This document shows positions 50,800 to 59,636 of a DNA stretch of 64,000 bases, piece after piece (within the stretch, counting starts at the first letter, position 1; every line of letters starts with the position of its first letter). The DNA lies in assembly GCF_025466085.1 (NCBI RefSeq), contig NZ_JANLOD010000050.1:25085-89084 (forward strand). Reading direction: 5' to 3'. The stretch is from Pseudomonas sp. 14P_8.1_Bac3. GTDB taxonomy: Bacteria > Pseudomonadota > Gammaproteobacteria > Pseudomonadales > Pseudomonadaceae. Made by a program: the position numbers and the translations under genes. The notes beneath the pieces were generated by a model. It saw nothing but the letters and a program-made list of their open reading frames with translations. It did no database searches and was not told the DNA's origin.

Positions 50800-53108
50800 C
50801 CCCCGATCAGATGCGCGACGCCTCGTTGCTGGAGCTGTTCAGCCTGGAAGCCGAGGCGCAGACCCAGGTGCTGAGCGCGGGGCTGCTGGCGCTGGAGCGT
50901 GATCCGACCCAGGCCGATCACCTCGAGTCGTGCATGCGTGCGGCGCATTCGCTGAAAGGCGCGGCGCGGATCGTCGGGGTCGACGCCGGGGTCAGCGTCG
51001 CCCATGTGATGGAAGATTGCCTGGTCAGCGCACAGGAAGGCCGCTTGTACCTGCGGCCCGAACACATTGATGCCTTGCTGCAAGGCACCGATCTGCTGAT
51101 GCGCATCGCCACGCCGGCCAACGCACCGACGCCCGAAGAGATCGACGGCTATGTGGCGTTGATGGGGCGCCTGCTCGATCCGCTCGCGCTCGCCGCGCCG
51201 ATCAGCACGCCGATTGCGCCTTTTATCGCCGAGCCGGAACCTGCCTCGTTCGAACGATTGACTCCCGACCTCGAGCCCGTCGTCGCCGCGCCGGTCGTTG
51301 CGGACACGCCGGTAGAGCCCGCCGTCCCTCCGCGCAAAACCAAACGCACCACCGAAAACGGTGAGCGCGTCCTGCGGGTCACGGCTGAACGCTTGAACAG
51401 CCTGCTCGACCTGTCGAGCAAATCCCTGGTGGAAACCCTGCGCCTGAAGCCGCACCTGGCCACCATGCAGCGCCTCAAACGCATGCAGAACAACGGTCTG
51501 CGGGCCCTGGAAAACCTCAACGCCCATCTCAAGGTTCAGACCTTGAGCCTGGAAGCCCGGGAAGCCCTCGACGATGCACGCCGGTTGTTGGCGGAATCCC
51601 AGCAATTGCTGGTGGAAAAAAACGCCGAGCTGGACGAGTTCGCCTGGCAAGCCAGTCAGCGCGCACAAGTGTTGTACGACACGGCACTGGCCTGTCGCAT
51701 GCGGCCGTTTGCCGATGTGCTGACCGGTCAGGTGCGCATGGTCCGCGACCTCGGTCGCAGCCTCGGCAAGCAGGTGCGGCTGGAGATCGAGGGTGAGAAA
51801 ACCCAGGTCGACCGCGACGTGCTGGAGAAACTTGAAGCGCCGTTGACGCACCTGCTGCGCAACGCCGTCGATCATGGCATCGAATCCCCGGAGCAACGCC
51901 TGCTGGCGGGTAAGCCGGAAGAAGGTCTGATCCGCTTGCGTGCGTCCCACCAGGCCGGCTTGCTGGTGCTGGAACTGAGCGATGACGGCAACGGCGTTGA
52001 TCTGGAGAAGGTCCGCCGCAGCCTCGTCGAACGGCAGTTGTCGCCGGCCGACACCGCTGCGCAACTCAGCGAAGAGGAGCTGCTGACGTTCCTGTTCCTG
52101 CCGGGGTTCAGCCTGCGGGACACAGTCACCGAAGTCTCCGGGCGCGGCGTCGGCCTGGACGCGGTTCAGCACATGGTCCGGCAATTGCGCGGCGCGGTGG
52201 TGCTGGAACAGACGGCGGGCGAGGGCAGCCGCTTCCACCTCGAAGTGCCGCTGACCCTGTCGGTGGTGCGCAGTCTGGTGGTGGAAGTCGGCGACGAGGC
52301 CTACGCGTTTCCGCTGGCTCACATCGAACGCATGTGCGATCTGGCATCGACGGACATCGTCCAGGTCGAGGGTCGCCAGCACTTCTGGTACGAAGGCCGG
52401 CATGTCGGCCTGGTCGCCGCGAGCCAGTTGCTGCAGCGCCCGGCGAGCCAGAACAACCCGCAAACCCTCAAGGTCGTGGTGATCCGTGAGCGCGAGGCGA
52501 TTTACGGCGTAGCGGTCGAGCGGTTTATCGGCGAGCGCACGCTGGTGGTCCTGCCCCTGGACGAGCGCCTGGGCAAAGTGCAGGACATTTCCGCCGGTGC
52601 CTTGCTCGACGACGGTTCGGTGGTGCTGATCGTCGACGTCGAAGACATGCTGCGTTCGGTGGACAAACTGCTCAACACCGGGCGCCTGGAGCGAATTGCC
52701 CGGCAAGGCAATCAAGCGGTTGAAGCGGCGCGCAAACGCATTCTGGTGGTCGACGATTCCCTGACCGTCCGCGAGTTGCAACGCAAGTTGCTGCTCAATC
52801 GCGGCTACGACGTGGCCGTGGCGGTCGATGGCATGGATGGCTGGAACGCCCTGCGTTCGGAAGACTTCGATCTGCTGATCACCGACATCGACATGCCGCG
52901 CATGGACGGCATCGAACTGGTGTCGTTGTTGCGCCGGGACAATCGATTGCAGTCGCTGCCGGTGATGGTGGTGTCCTATAAAGACCGGGAGGAAGACCGT
53001 CGTCGTGGACTGGACGCCGGAGCCGACTATTATCTAGCCAAAGCCAGTTTTCATGACGACGCCCTGCTTGATGCAGTGGTTGAGCTCATCGGGGGAGCGC
53101 GGGCATGA
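50796..53108 (+). CDS. wspE: Hybrid CheA-type histidine kinase WspE
   Basis: WspE is the kinase that phosphorylates WspR and WspF. The 770-residue protein has an Hpt domain with phosphoacceptor His51 in AAHSLKGAARIVG, a proline-rich linker near 130-185, dimerisation and HATPase regions (LRNAVDHGIESP; GRGVGLDAV), a CheW-like domain at about 475-610 and a C-terminal receiver with Asp697 in ITDIDMPRMDG. All catalytic motifs are intact, so the pathway should be functional. Confidence 0.95.
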   Translation: MTPDQMRDASLLELFSLEAEAQTQVLSAGLLALERDPTQADHLESCMRAAHSLKGAARIVGVDAGVSVAHVMEDCLVSAQEGRLYLRPEHIDALLQGTDLLMRIATPANAPTPEEIDGYVALMGRLLDPLALAAPISTPIAPFIAEPEPASFERLTPDLEPVVAAPVVADTPVEPAVPPRKTKRTTENGERVLRVTAERLNSLLDLSSKSLVETLRLKPHLATMQRLKRMQNNGLRALENLNAHLKVQTLSLEAREALDDARRLLAESQQLLVEKNAELDEFAWQASQRAQVLYDTALACRMRPFADVLTGQVRMVRDLGRSLGKQVRLEIEGEKTQVDRDVLEKLEAPLTHLLRNAVDHGIESPEQRLLAGKPEEGLIRLRASHQAGLLVLELSDDGNGVDLEKVRRSLVERQLSPADTAAQLSEEELLTFLFLPGFSLRDTVTEVSGRGVGLDAVQHMVRQLRGAVVLEQTAGEGSRFHLEVPLTLSVVRSLVVEVGDEAYAFPLAHIERMCDLASTDIVQVEGRQHFWYEGRHVGLVAASQLLQRPASQNNPQTLKVVVIREREAIYGVAVERFIGERTLVVLPLDERLGKVQDISAGALLDDGSVVLIVDVEDMLRSVDKLLNTGRLERIARQGNQAVEAARKRILVVDDSLTVRELQRKLLLNRGYDVAVAVDGMDGWNALRSEDFDLLITDIDMPRMDGIELVSLLRRDNRLQSLPVMVVSYKDREEDRRRGLDAGADYYLAKASFHDDALLDAVVELIGGARA

Positions 53109-54115
53109 AGATCGCAATCGTCAACGACATGCCCATGGCGGTGGAGGCTCTGCGCCGCGCCCTGGCGTTCGAGCCGGCGCATGAAGTGGTCTGGGTCGCC
53201 GCCAATGGCGCCGAGGCGGTGCAGCGTTGCGCGGAATATACCCCGGACCTGATCCTGATGGATTTGATCATGCCGGTGATGGATGGCGTCGAGGCCACGC
53301 GGCGGATCATGGCCGAAACACCGTGCGCCATCGTGATCGTCACCGTTGACCGCCAGCAGAACGTGCATCGGGTGTTCGAGGCCATGGGGCACGGCGCGCT
53401 GGATGTGGTGGATACCCCCGCGGTCGGCGCCGGCAATGCTCAGGAGGCCGCCGCGCCGTTGTTGCGCAAAATCATGAACATCGGCTGGCTGATCGGTGAC
53501 CGCGGCAATCGGGTGCGACCGGCGCCGAGCCCACTGCGCAGTTCAGGCTCGCGCCTGCGCCTGATCGCCATCGGCTCGTCCGCGGGCGGGCCGGCGGCGC
53601 TGGAAGTGCTGCTCAAGGGCCTGCCCCGGGATTTTCCGGCGGCCATTGTGCTGGTGCAGCATGTCGACCAAGTGTTCGCCGCCGGCATGGCCGAGTGGCT
53701 CAGCAGCGTCAGCGGCCTGAACGTGCGCCTGGCCCAGGAAGGCGAGCCACCTCAGGCCGGCACCGTGCTGCTGGCGGGCACCAACCATCATATTCGCTTG
53801 TTGAAAAACGGCACGCTGGCGTACACCGCCGAGCCGGTCAACGAGATCTATCGACCCTCGATCGACGTGTTCTTCGAAAGTGTCGCCCGTTACTGGAATG
53901 GCGATGCCGTCGGGGTTTTGTTGACCGGGATGGGGCGCGATGGTGCACAGGGGCTTAAACTCATGCGGCAACAGGGCTACCTGACCATCGCTCAGGACCA
54001 GGACAGCAGCGCCGTGTATGGCATGCCGAAAGCGGCTGCGGCGATCGATGCGGCTGTAGAGATTCGTCCGTTGGAAAAGATAGCGCCACGATTGCTGGAG
54101 ATTTTCATTAAATGA
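53105..54115 (+). CDS. wspF: CheB-type methylesterase WspF
   Basis: WspF removes methyl groups from WspA and so dampens c-di-GMP output. The 336-residue protein has a receiver domain with Asp53 in LMDLIMPVMDG and a methylesterase domain with catalytic Ser159 in IGSSAGGP, a His in VQHVDQ and an Asp in GMGRDGA. The reading frame is intact, so no wrinkly-spreader-type inactivating change is visible. Confidence 0.95.
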   Translation: MKIAIVNDMPMAVEALRRALAFEPAHEVVWVAANGAEAVQRCAEYTPDLILMDLIMPVMDGVEATRRIMAETPCAIVIVTVDRQQNVHRVFEAMGHGALDVVDTPAVGAGNAQEAAAPLLRKIMNIGWLIGDRGNRVRPAPSPLRSSGSRLRLIAIGSSAGGPAALEVLLKGLPRDFPAAIVLVQHVDQVFAAGMAEWLSSVSGLNVRLAQEGEPPQAGTVLLAGTNHHIRLLKNGTLAYTAEPVNEIYRPSIDVFFESVARYWNGDAVGVLLTGMGRDGAQGLKLMRQQGYLTIAQDQDSSAVYGMPKAAAAIDAAVEIRPLEKIAPRLLEIFIK

Positions 54116-54163
54116 CTACGCTCTGCAGCAATCCTGGTCCAGGCAGTACTCAGGTGATCGCAC

Positions 54164-55165
54164 ATGAATGATTTACAGCTCGACGGCTTCAAGACCGACG
54201 AAAATGCCGCCATGGTGTTGTTGGTGGACGATCAGGCCATGATCGGCGAGGCGGTGCGCCGCGGGTTGTCGAAAGAAGAAAACATCGACTTCCACTTCTG
54301 CGCCGACCCGCACCAGGCGATTGCCCAGGCGATCCGGATCAAGCCGACCGTAATCCTCCAGGACCTGGTCATGCCCGGTCTCGACGGCCTGAGCCTGGTG
54401 CGCGAATACCGCAATCACCCGGCCACCAAGGACATCCCGATCATCGTCCTGTCGACCAAGGAGGACCCGCTGATCAAAAGCGCGGCGTTCGCGGCCGGGG
54501 CCAACGATTACCTGGTGAAGCTGCCGGACAACATCGAACTGGTGGCGCGCATCCGCTATCACTCGCGTTCGTACATGACCCTGCTGCAACGTGACGCGGC
54601 GTACCGCGCCTTGCGGGTGAGCCAACAGCAATTGCTCGACACCAACCTGGTGTTGCAACGTCTGATGAACTCGGACGGCCTGACCGGCCTGTCGAACCGC
54701 CGCCACTTCGATGAATACCTGGAACTTGAGTGGCGCCGCTCATTGCGCGACCAGAGCCAGTTATCGTTGTTGATGATCGATGTGGATTACTTCAAATCCT
54801 ACAACGACAGCTTCGGCCATCTTGAAGGCGACGAAGCCCTGCGCAAGGTCGCCACGGCCATCCGTGACGCCAGTGCCCGACCTTCGGACTTGCCGGCCCG
54901 CTACGGTGGTGAAGAATTCGCCCTGGTCCTGCCCAACACCACACCGGGCGGCGCACGCCTGGTGGCGGAAAAACTGCGCCAGACCGTGGCCGCGCTAAAG
55001 ATCCCGCACATTGCACCGACCGAAGGCTCCAGCCTGACCATCAGCATCGGCCTGTCGACCATGACCCCGCAGCCTGGGGGCGATTGCCGGCAACTGATCT
55101 CCGCGGCGGACAAGGGGCTGTACCTGGCGAAGAACAACGGGCGCAATCAGGTGGGAATCGCGTAA
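54164..55165 (+). CDS. wspR: Diguanylate cyclase response regulator WspR
   Basis: WspR makes c-di-GMP from two GTP when phosphorylated, promoting attachment and cellulose or other exopolysaccharide production. The 333-residue protein has a receiver with Asp67 in LQDLVMPGLDG, a helical linker, and a GGDEF domain with active site GGEEF at 248-252. The inhibitory I-site RPSD lies at 239-242, five residues before, so product feedback should operate. It starts 48 bases after wspF and ends the operon. Confidence 0.96.
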   Translation: MNDLQLDGFKTDENAAMVLLVDDQAMIGEAVRRGLSKEENIDFHFCADPHQAIAQAIRIKPTVILQDLVMPGLDGLSLVREYRNHPATKDIPIIVLSTKEDPLIKSAAFAAGANDYLVKLPDNIELVARIRYHSRSYMTLLQRDAAYRALRVSQQQLLDTNLVLQRLMNSDGLTGLSNRRHFDEYLELEWRRSLRDQSQLSLLMIDVDYFKSYNDSFGHLEGDEALRKVATAIRDASARPSDLPARYGGEEFALVLPNTTPGGARLVAEKLRQTVAALKIPHIAPTEGSSLTISIGLSTMTPQPGGDCRQLISAADKGLYLAKNNGRNQVGIA

Positions 55166-55172
55166 ATCCCCT

Positions 55173-55270
55173 GTAGGAGCGAGCTTGCTCGCGATGGTCG
55201 TGAACGATAACGCGCAGATCCAGATGCTCAGCGGTGATATTTAGTTTTTCGCGAGCAAGCTCGCTCCTAC
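55173..55270. repeat. REP pair, GTAGGAGC variant of the GCGAGC class
   Basis: GTAGGAGCGAGCTTGCTCGCGA and its inverted copy GCGAGCAAGCTCGCTCCTAC enclose about 55 bases between wspR and prfB. Confidence 0.9.
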
Positions 55271-55365
55271 AGGGGGCGCCTTTTCGGCCAGGCGGGCTGC
55301 CGTTGCCGGCCGTTTGCCGTTATACTCGCCGGCTTTCAAAAGTTCGCCAACGAGTGCTGCCCGCC

Positions 55366-56461
55366 ATGGAAATCAACCCGATCCTTAACAGCATCAAGGA
55401 CCTGTCCGAGCGCTCCGAAACTATTCGGGGGTATCTTTGACTACGATCAAAAGCATGAGCGTCTGACTGAAGTCAATCGCGAGCTTGAAGATCCGAATGT
55501 CTGGAACAACCCGTCGTACGCTCAGGAACTGGGCCGCGAGCGGTCCCTGCTGGCGCAGATCGTCGAAACCCTCGACGAAATGCATTCCGGCCTGGCCGAC
55601 GCCAAAGACTTGCTGCTGATGGCCGCCGAAGAAGAAGACCAGGCCGCCGTCGATGACGTAGCTGCCGAAGTCGAGCGCCTGCGCGAGTCCCTGGAAAAAC
55701 TCGAATTCCGCCGCATGTTCAGCGGTGAAATGGACGCCAACAACGCCTACCTGGACATCCAGGCCGGCTCCGGCGGCACCGAGGCCCAGGACTGGGCCAA
55801 CATCCTGCTGCGCATGTACCTGCGCTGGGCTGACAAACGCGGTTTCGACGCGACCATCATGGAGCTGTCCGCCGGTGAAGTCGCCGGGATCAAGGGCGCC
55901 ACCGTGCACATCAAGGGCGAGTACGCCTTTGGCTGGCTGCGTACCGAAATCGGCGTGCACCGACTGGTACGCAAGAGCCCGTTCGACTCCGGCAACCGTC
56001 GCCATACTTCATTCTCGGCGGTGTTCGTGTCGCCGGAAATCGATGACAACATCGAAATCGACATCAATCCGGCGGACCTGCGAATCGATACCTATCGTTC
56101 CTCCGGTGCCGGTGGTCAGCACGTCAACACCACCGACTCGGCCGTACGGATCACCCACGTACCGACCAATACCGTGGTCAGTTGCCAGAACGAACGCTCC
56201 CAGCACGCCAACAAAGACACCGCGATGAAAATGTTGCGGGCGCGCTTGTACGAGCAGGAAGTGCAGAAACGCAACGCCGCCTCGCAGGCACTGGAAGACA
56301 CCAAGTCGGACATCGGCTGGGGTCACCAGATTCGCTCTTATGTGCTCGATGCGTCGCGCATCAAGGATTTGCGCACTAACATCGAACGCAGCGACTGCGA
56401 CAAGGTGCTCGACGGCGACATCGACGAATACCTGGTGGCCAGCCTGAAACAAGGCCTGTAA
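55366..56461 (+). CDS. prfB: Peptide chain release factor 2, with programmed +1 frameshift
   Basis: RF2 recognises UGA and UAA and releases the finished peptide. Translation starts at ATG 55366 and meets an in-frame TGA at 55438-55440 after 24 codons. The preceding CTT with TTGAC and a purine-rich GGGGG TAT spacer form the classic autoregulatory slip site. After a +1 shift reading resumes at GAC 55439, giving 364 residues in total. The codon-recognition SPF tripeptide is in RKSPFDSGNRRH and the catalytic GGQ is in SGAGGQHVN. A -10-like TATACT lies at 55321-55326. lysS follows, as is usual. Confidence 0.97.
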
Positions 56462-56492
56462 CACGTGCGGTATTGATTCACCGCGACCCCCT

Positions 56493-56534
56493 GTAGGAGC
56501 CGGCTTGCTGGCGATCCCCGGCCACAGGCCGGGG
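56493..56534. repeat. Single REP half plus perfect hairpin
   Basis: GTAGGAGCCGGCTTGCTGGCGAT is followed directly by CCCCGGCC-ACA-GGCCGGGG (56516-56534), an 8-bp stem with a 3-nt loop. No inverted REP partner is present. It lies between prfB and lysS. Confidence 0.75.
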
Positions 56535-56565
56535 GCAATGAACCCGTGATGGAATATCTAAAGAC

Positions 56566-58068
56566 ATGAGCGACCAAGAACTCGACCCGCAAGCCCTGCA
56601 ACAGGAAGAAAACTCCCTGATCGCCCTGCGCAAGGAAAAGCTGGCTGCCGAGCGCGCCAAGGGCAATGCCTTCCCGAACGACTTCCGCCGCGACAGCTAC
56701 TGCGCAGACTTGCAGAAACGGTACGCGGACAAGACCAAGGAAGAACTCGCCGAGGCTGCAATCCCGGTCAAGGTTGCCGGTCGCATCATGCTCAACCGTG
56801 GCTCGTTCATGGTGATCCAGGACATGTCCGGGCGCATCCAGGTTTACGTCAATCGTAAAACCCTGTCCGAAGAGACCCTGGCCGCGGTGAAAACCTGGGA
56901 CCTGGGCGACATCATCGCTGCCGAGGGCACCCTGGCGCGATCCGGCAAGGGCGACCTGTACGTTGAAATGACCAACGTGCGCCTGCTGACCAAATCCTTG
57001 CGCCCGCTGCCGGACAAGCACCACGGCCTGTCCGACACCGAACAGCGCTATCGCCAGCGTTACGTTGACCTGATCGTCAACGAAGACGTGCGCCAGACCT
57101 TCCGCGTGCGTTCGCAAGTGATTGCGCACATCCGCAGCTTCCTGATGAAGCGCGACTTCCTCGAAGTCGAAACGCCAATGCTGCAAACCATTCCCGGTGG
57201 CGCGGCGGCCAAGCCGTTCGAAACCCACCACAATGCGCTGGACATGGAAATGTTCCTGCGTATCGCGCCTGAGCTGTACCTCAAGCGTCTGGTGGTCGGC
57301 GGTTTTGAAAAGGTCTTCGAGATCAACCGCAACTTCCGTAACGAAGGCGTCTCGACCCGTCACAACCCTGAATTCACCATGTTGGAGTTCTACCAGGCGT
57401 ACGCCGACTACGAAGACAACATGGACCTGACCGAAGAGCTGTTCCGCGAACTGGCGCAGCTGGTGCTAGGCAGCACCGACGTGCCTTACGGCGACAAGGT
57501 GTTCCACTTCGGCGAACCGTTCGTGCGTCTGTCGGTGTTCGACTCGATCCTCAAGTACAACCCTGAGCTGACTGCCGACGACCTTAACGACATCGACAAG
57601 GCGCGCGCCATCGCCAAGAAAGCCGGGGCCAAAGTGCTGGGCTTCGAAGGCCTGGGCAAGCTGCAGGTGATGATTTTCGAAGAGCTGGTCGAGCACAAGC
57701 TGGAGCAGCCGCACTTCATCACCCAGTACCCGTTCGAAGTCTCGCCGCTGGCCCGTCGTAACGACGACAACCCGAACGTCACCGACCGTTTCGAGCTGTT
57801 CATTGGCGGGCGTGAAATCGCCAATGCCTACTCCGAGTTGAATGACGCGGAAGACCAGGCCGAGCGCTTCATGGCGCAGGTGGCCGACAAGGACGCCGGC
57901 GACGACGAAGCGATGCACTACGACGCCGACTTCGTTCGCGCGCTGGAGTACGGCATGCCGCCAACGGCGGGTGAAGGCATCGGCATCGACCGTCTGGTGA
58001 TGCTGCTGACCAACTCACCGTCGATCCGCGACGTGATCCTGTTCCCGCACATGCGGCCGCAAGCGTAA
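56566..58068 (+). CDS. lysS: Lysyl-tRNA synthetase (class II)
   Basis: LysS charges tRNA-Lys. The 500-residue protein has the OB-fold anticodon domain at about 60-170 (VAGRIMLNRGSFMVIQDMSG) and a class II catalytic core with motif 1 around FLEVETPMLQ, motif 2 FRNEGVSTRHNPEFTMLE and motif 3 GIGIDRLVML. It follows prfB in the arrangement common to gammaproteobacteria. A strong terminator lies at 58077-58111. Confidence 0.97.
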   Translation: MSDQELDPQALQQEENSLIALRKEKLAAERAKGNAFPNDFRRDSYCADLQKRYADKTKEELAEAAIPVKVAGRIMLNRGSFMVIQDMSGRIQVYVNRKTLSEETLAAVKTWDLGDIIAAEGTLARSGKGDLYVEMTNVRLLTKSLRPLPDKHHGLSDTEQRYRQRYVDLIVNEDVRQTFRVRSQVIAHIRSFLMKRDFLEVETPMLQTIPGGAAAKPFETHHNALDMEMFLRIAPELYLKRLVVGGFEKVFEINRNFRNEGVSTRHNPEFTMLEFYQAYADYEDNMDLTEELFRELAQLVLGSTDVPYGDKVFHFGEPFVRLSVFDSILKYNPELTADDLNDIDKARAIAKKAGAKVLGFEGLGKLQVMIFEELVEHKLEQPHFITQYPFEVSPLARRNDDNPNVTDRFELFIGGREIANAYSELNDAEDQAERFMAQVADKDAGDDEAMHYDADFVRALEYGMPPTAGEGIGIDRLVMLLTNSPSIRDVILFPHMRPQA

Positions 58069-58076
58069 GTGTTTCA

Positions 58077-58111
58077 AATAAAAAGCCGCCTGACATGGGC
58101 GGCTTTTTATT
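58077..58111 (+). terminator. Rho-independent terminator of lysS
   Basis: AATAAAAAGCCGCC pairs with GGCGGCTTTTTATT around a 7-nt loop. The A- and T-tracts on both sides would allow bidirectional termination. Confidence 0.92.
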
Positions 58112-58169
58112 GCCTGTCTGGTACAAACGTATCAATTGGTTACTTTGAAGTAAGAGAGGACGTCCCGTC

Positions 58170-58886
58170 GTGAATCGCGCAATGGCTCAAGAGGGTGCAG
58201 CGGGTATCGCCACTGCGGTCGCTGAAAGTGTCCAGTACCAGGGTCGCAAGGCCAGCCGCCAGGGCAGTGAGCAGCTTCGACAGGACATTCTCGATGCGGC
58301 CATGCGCATTGTCGTGCGCGATGGCGTGCGGGCGGTGCGTCACCGCGCGGTGGCGGCTGAGGCCAATGTGCCGCTGTCGGCCACCACTTACTATTTCAAG
58401 GACATCGATGATTTGCTCACCGATACCTTCGCTCAATATGTGGAGCGCAGCGCGGCGTTCATGGCCAAGTTGTGGGTCAACAATGAAGGTCTGCTGCGCG
58501 AACTGGTGGTCAGCGGCGACGGCAGCCCGGCATCGCGCTCGCGGTTGGCGGACGACATTGCGCGGTTGATGGCGGACTATGTTCATCGCCAGTTGATGAA
58601 CCGCCGCGAGCATCTGATGGCCGAACAGGCGTTCCGTCAGGAGGCGCTGCTGAACCCGCGTCTGGCCGAGCTGGTACGCTCGCATCAGCAAATTCTCCTG
58701 CAAGGCACGTGTCAGCTTTTCCAAGTGTTGGGTTCCCGTGAGCCACAACAGGATGCCAAAGTGTTGACGGCGATTATCGGACGGATGGAATATCAGGGCC
58801 TGCTCAACGACGCCGAGCCCGACGCTGAAGCCGAAATGCTTGGCATTCTCACGCGTTACATTCATCTGGTACTGGCGTCGGTGTAA
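58170..58886 (+). CDS. TetR family transcriptional regulator
   Basis: The 238-residue protein has a TetR-type helix-turn-helix at about residues 36-85 (LRQDILDAAMRIVVRDGVRA; ATTYYFKDIDDLLTDTF) and a helical ligand-binding C-terminus. The GTG at 58170 is preferred because GAGAGGA lies about ten bases upstream; an ATG at 58182 is too far from it. The 60 bases before the start contain no strong palindrome. Target and ligand are unknown; the adjacent lipoprotein gene is a possible target. Confidence 0.85.
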   Translation: MNRAMAQEGAAGIATAVAESVQYQGRKASRQGSEQLRQDILDAAMRIVVRDGVRAVRHRAVAAEANVPLSATTYYFKDIDDLLTDTFAQYVERSAAFMAKLWVNNEGLLRELVVSGDGSPASRSRLADDIARLMADYVHRQLMNRREHLMAEQAFRQEALLNPRLAELVRSHQQILLQGTCQLFQVLGSREPQQDAKVLTAIIGRMEYQGLLNDAEPDAEAEMLGILTRYIHLVLASV

Positions 58887-58910
58887 GCCTTTGTGGGAAC
58901 GCGATTCCCT

Positions 58911-58998
58911 GTGGGAGCGGGCTTGCTCGCGAATGCGGTTTAACATTCAACATCTCCGTTGTCTGATACACCACTTTCGCGAGCGAGCCCGCTCCCAC
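58911..58998. repeat. REP pair, GCGGGC class with one variant arm
   Basis: GTGGGAGCGGGCTTGCTCGC on the left and GCGAGCGAGCCCGCTCCCAC on the right. It lies between the TetR gene and the lipoprotein gene. Confidence 0.88.
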
Positions 58999-59047
58999 AG
59001 GGGGCGGTGTGAACATCAGGTCGATGTGTGTTCATAGGGAGTGTTGA

Positions 59048-59602
59048 ATGAAAGCCTGGCGCGTCGTTGTGATCGCCTTGTCGTTCCTGCTGCTCAGTGG
59101 CTGTCTGGTGACCTTCAAGGAGCCGCTGTCCACGAGCGATCCCGCGCCCAAAGGATTACTCGGCAAATGGACCAGCACCAACGCCTGGGGCGAGCCGATA
59201 AACCTGGAAATCACGCGCCTCGGCGACAATCGCTATCAGGCGGTCGGCTATTTCAAAGCCAGCCCCAAGGAACGTGAAGCCTATCCCTTCACCGTTTCGC
59301 GCCATGGCAGCCGCTGGTACCTGTCGGCGAAGGTGCCGGCGCAGTTCGGCGGCCATTTCAGCCTCTTCGGATTCGAACTCAACGACCAGCATGAACTGGT
59401 GGTCTACAACCTCGACCTCGAGCAGATCAACCAGGCCCTGGGGCAGAAAGTCCTCAGTGGCCAGGGTATTCAGACCGACGATGGCGACGGCGTGTTGATC
59501 AACTCCAGCATGGACCAGGTCTTCGCTTACCTCGATGACCCGGCCAATTCCGATGTCTTCGTCGAAGCCGTGCGCTACCAGCGCCTGGCCAAAGTCAAAT
59601 AA
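59048..59602 (+). CDS. Predicted lipoprotein of unknown function
   Basis: The 184-residue protein has a signal peptide and lipobox LLLSGC, with Leu after the cysteine and no Asp at +2. The mature part is beta-rich (LGKWTSTNAWGEPINLEI; RYQAVGYFKASPKE) and ends in a helical segment with VFAYLDDPANSDVF. It may be anchored to the outer membrane. It lies 34 bp before the DUF1704 gene, which starts next to a good ribosome-binding site, so the two are probably co-transcribed. No known family function was recognised. Confidence 0.8.
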   Translation: MKAWRVVVIALSFLLLSGCLVTFKEPLSTSDPAPKGLLGKWTSTNAWGEPINLEITRLGDNRYQAVGYFKASPKEREAYPFTVSRHGSRWYLSAKVPAQFGGHFSLFGFELNDQHELVVYNLDLEQINQALGQKVLSGQGIQTDDGDGVLINSSMDQVFAYLDDPANSDVFVEAVRYQRLAKVK

Positions 59603-59636
59603 ACCCAGCACGTAACGTTTTCTACAGGAGTTTCGG

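Noticed and set aside
50436..52781. 781-codon open frame antisense to wspD and wspE
   Set aside because: The wsp genes are certain and tightly overlapped; this is a high-GC mirror frame.
55366..56461. Frameshift mutation or sequencing error in prfB
   Set aside because: The site is the conserved programmed +1 slip sequence with CTT TGA C and upstream G-rich pairing.
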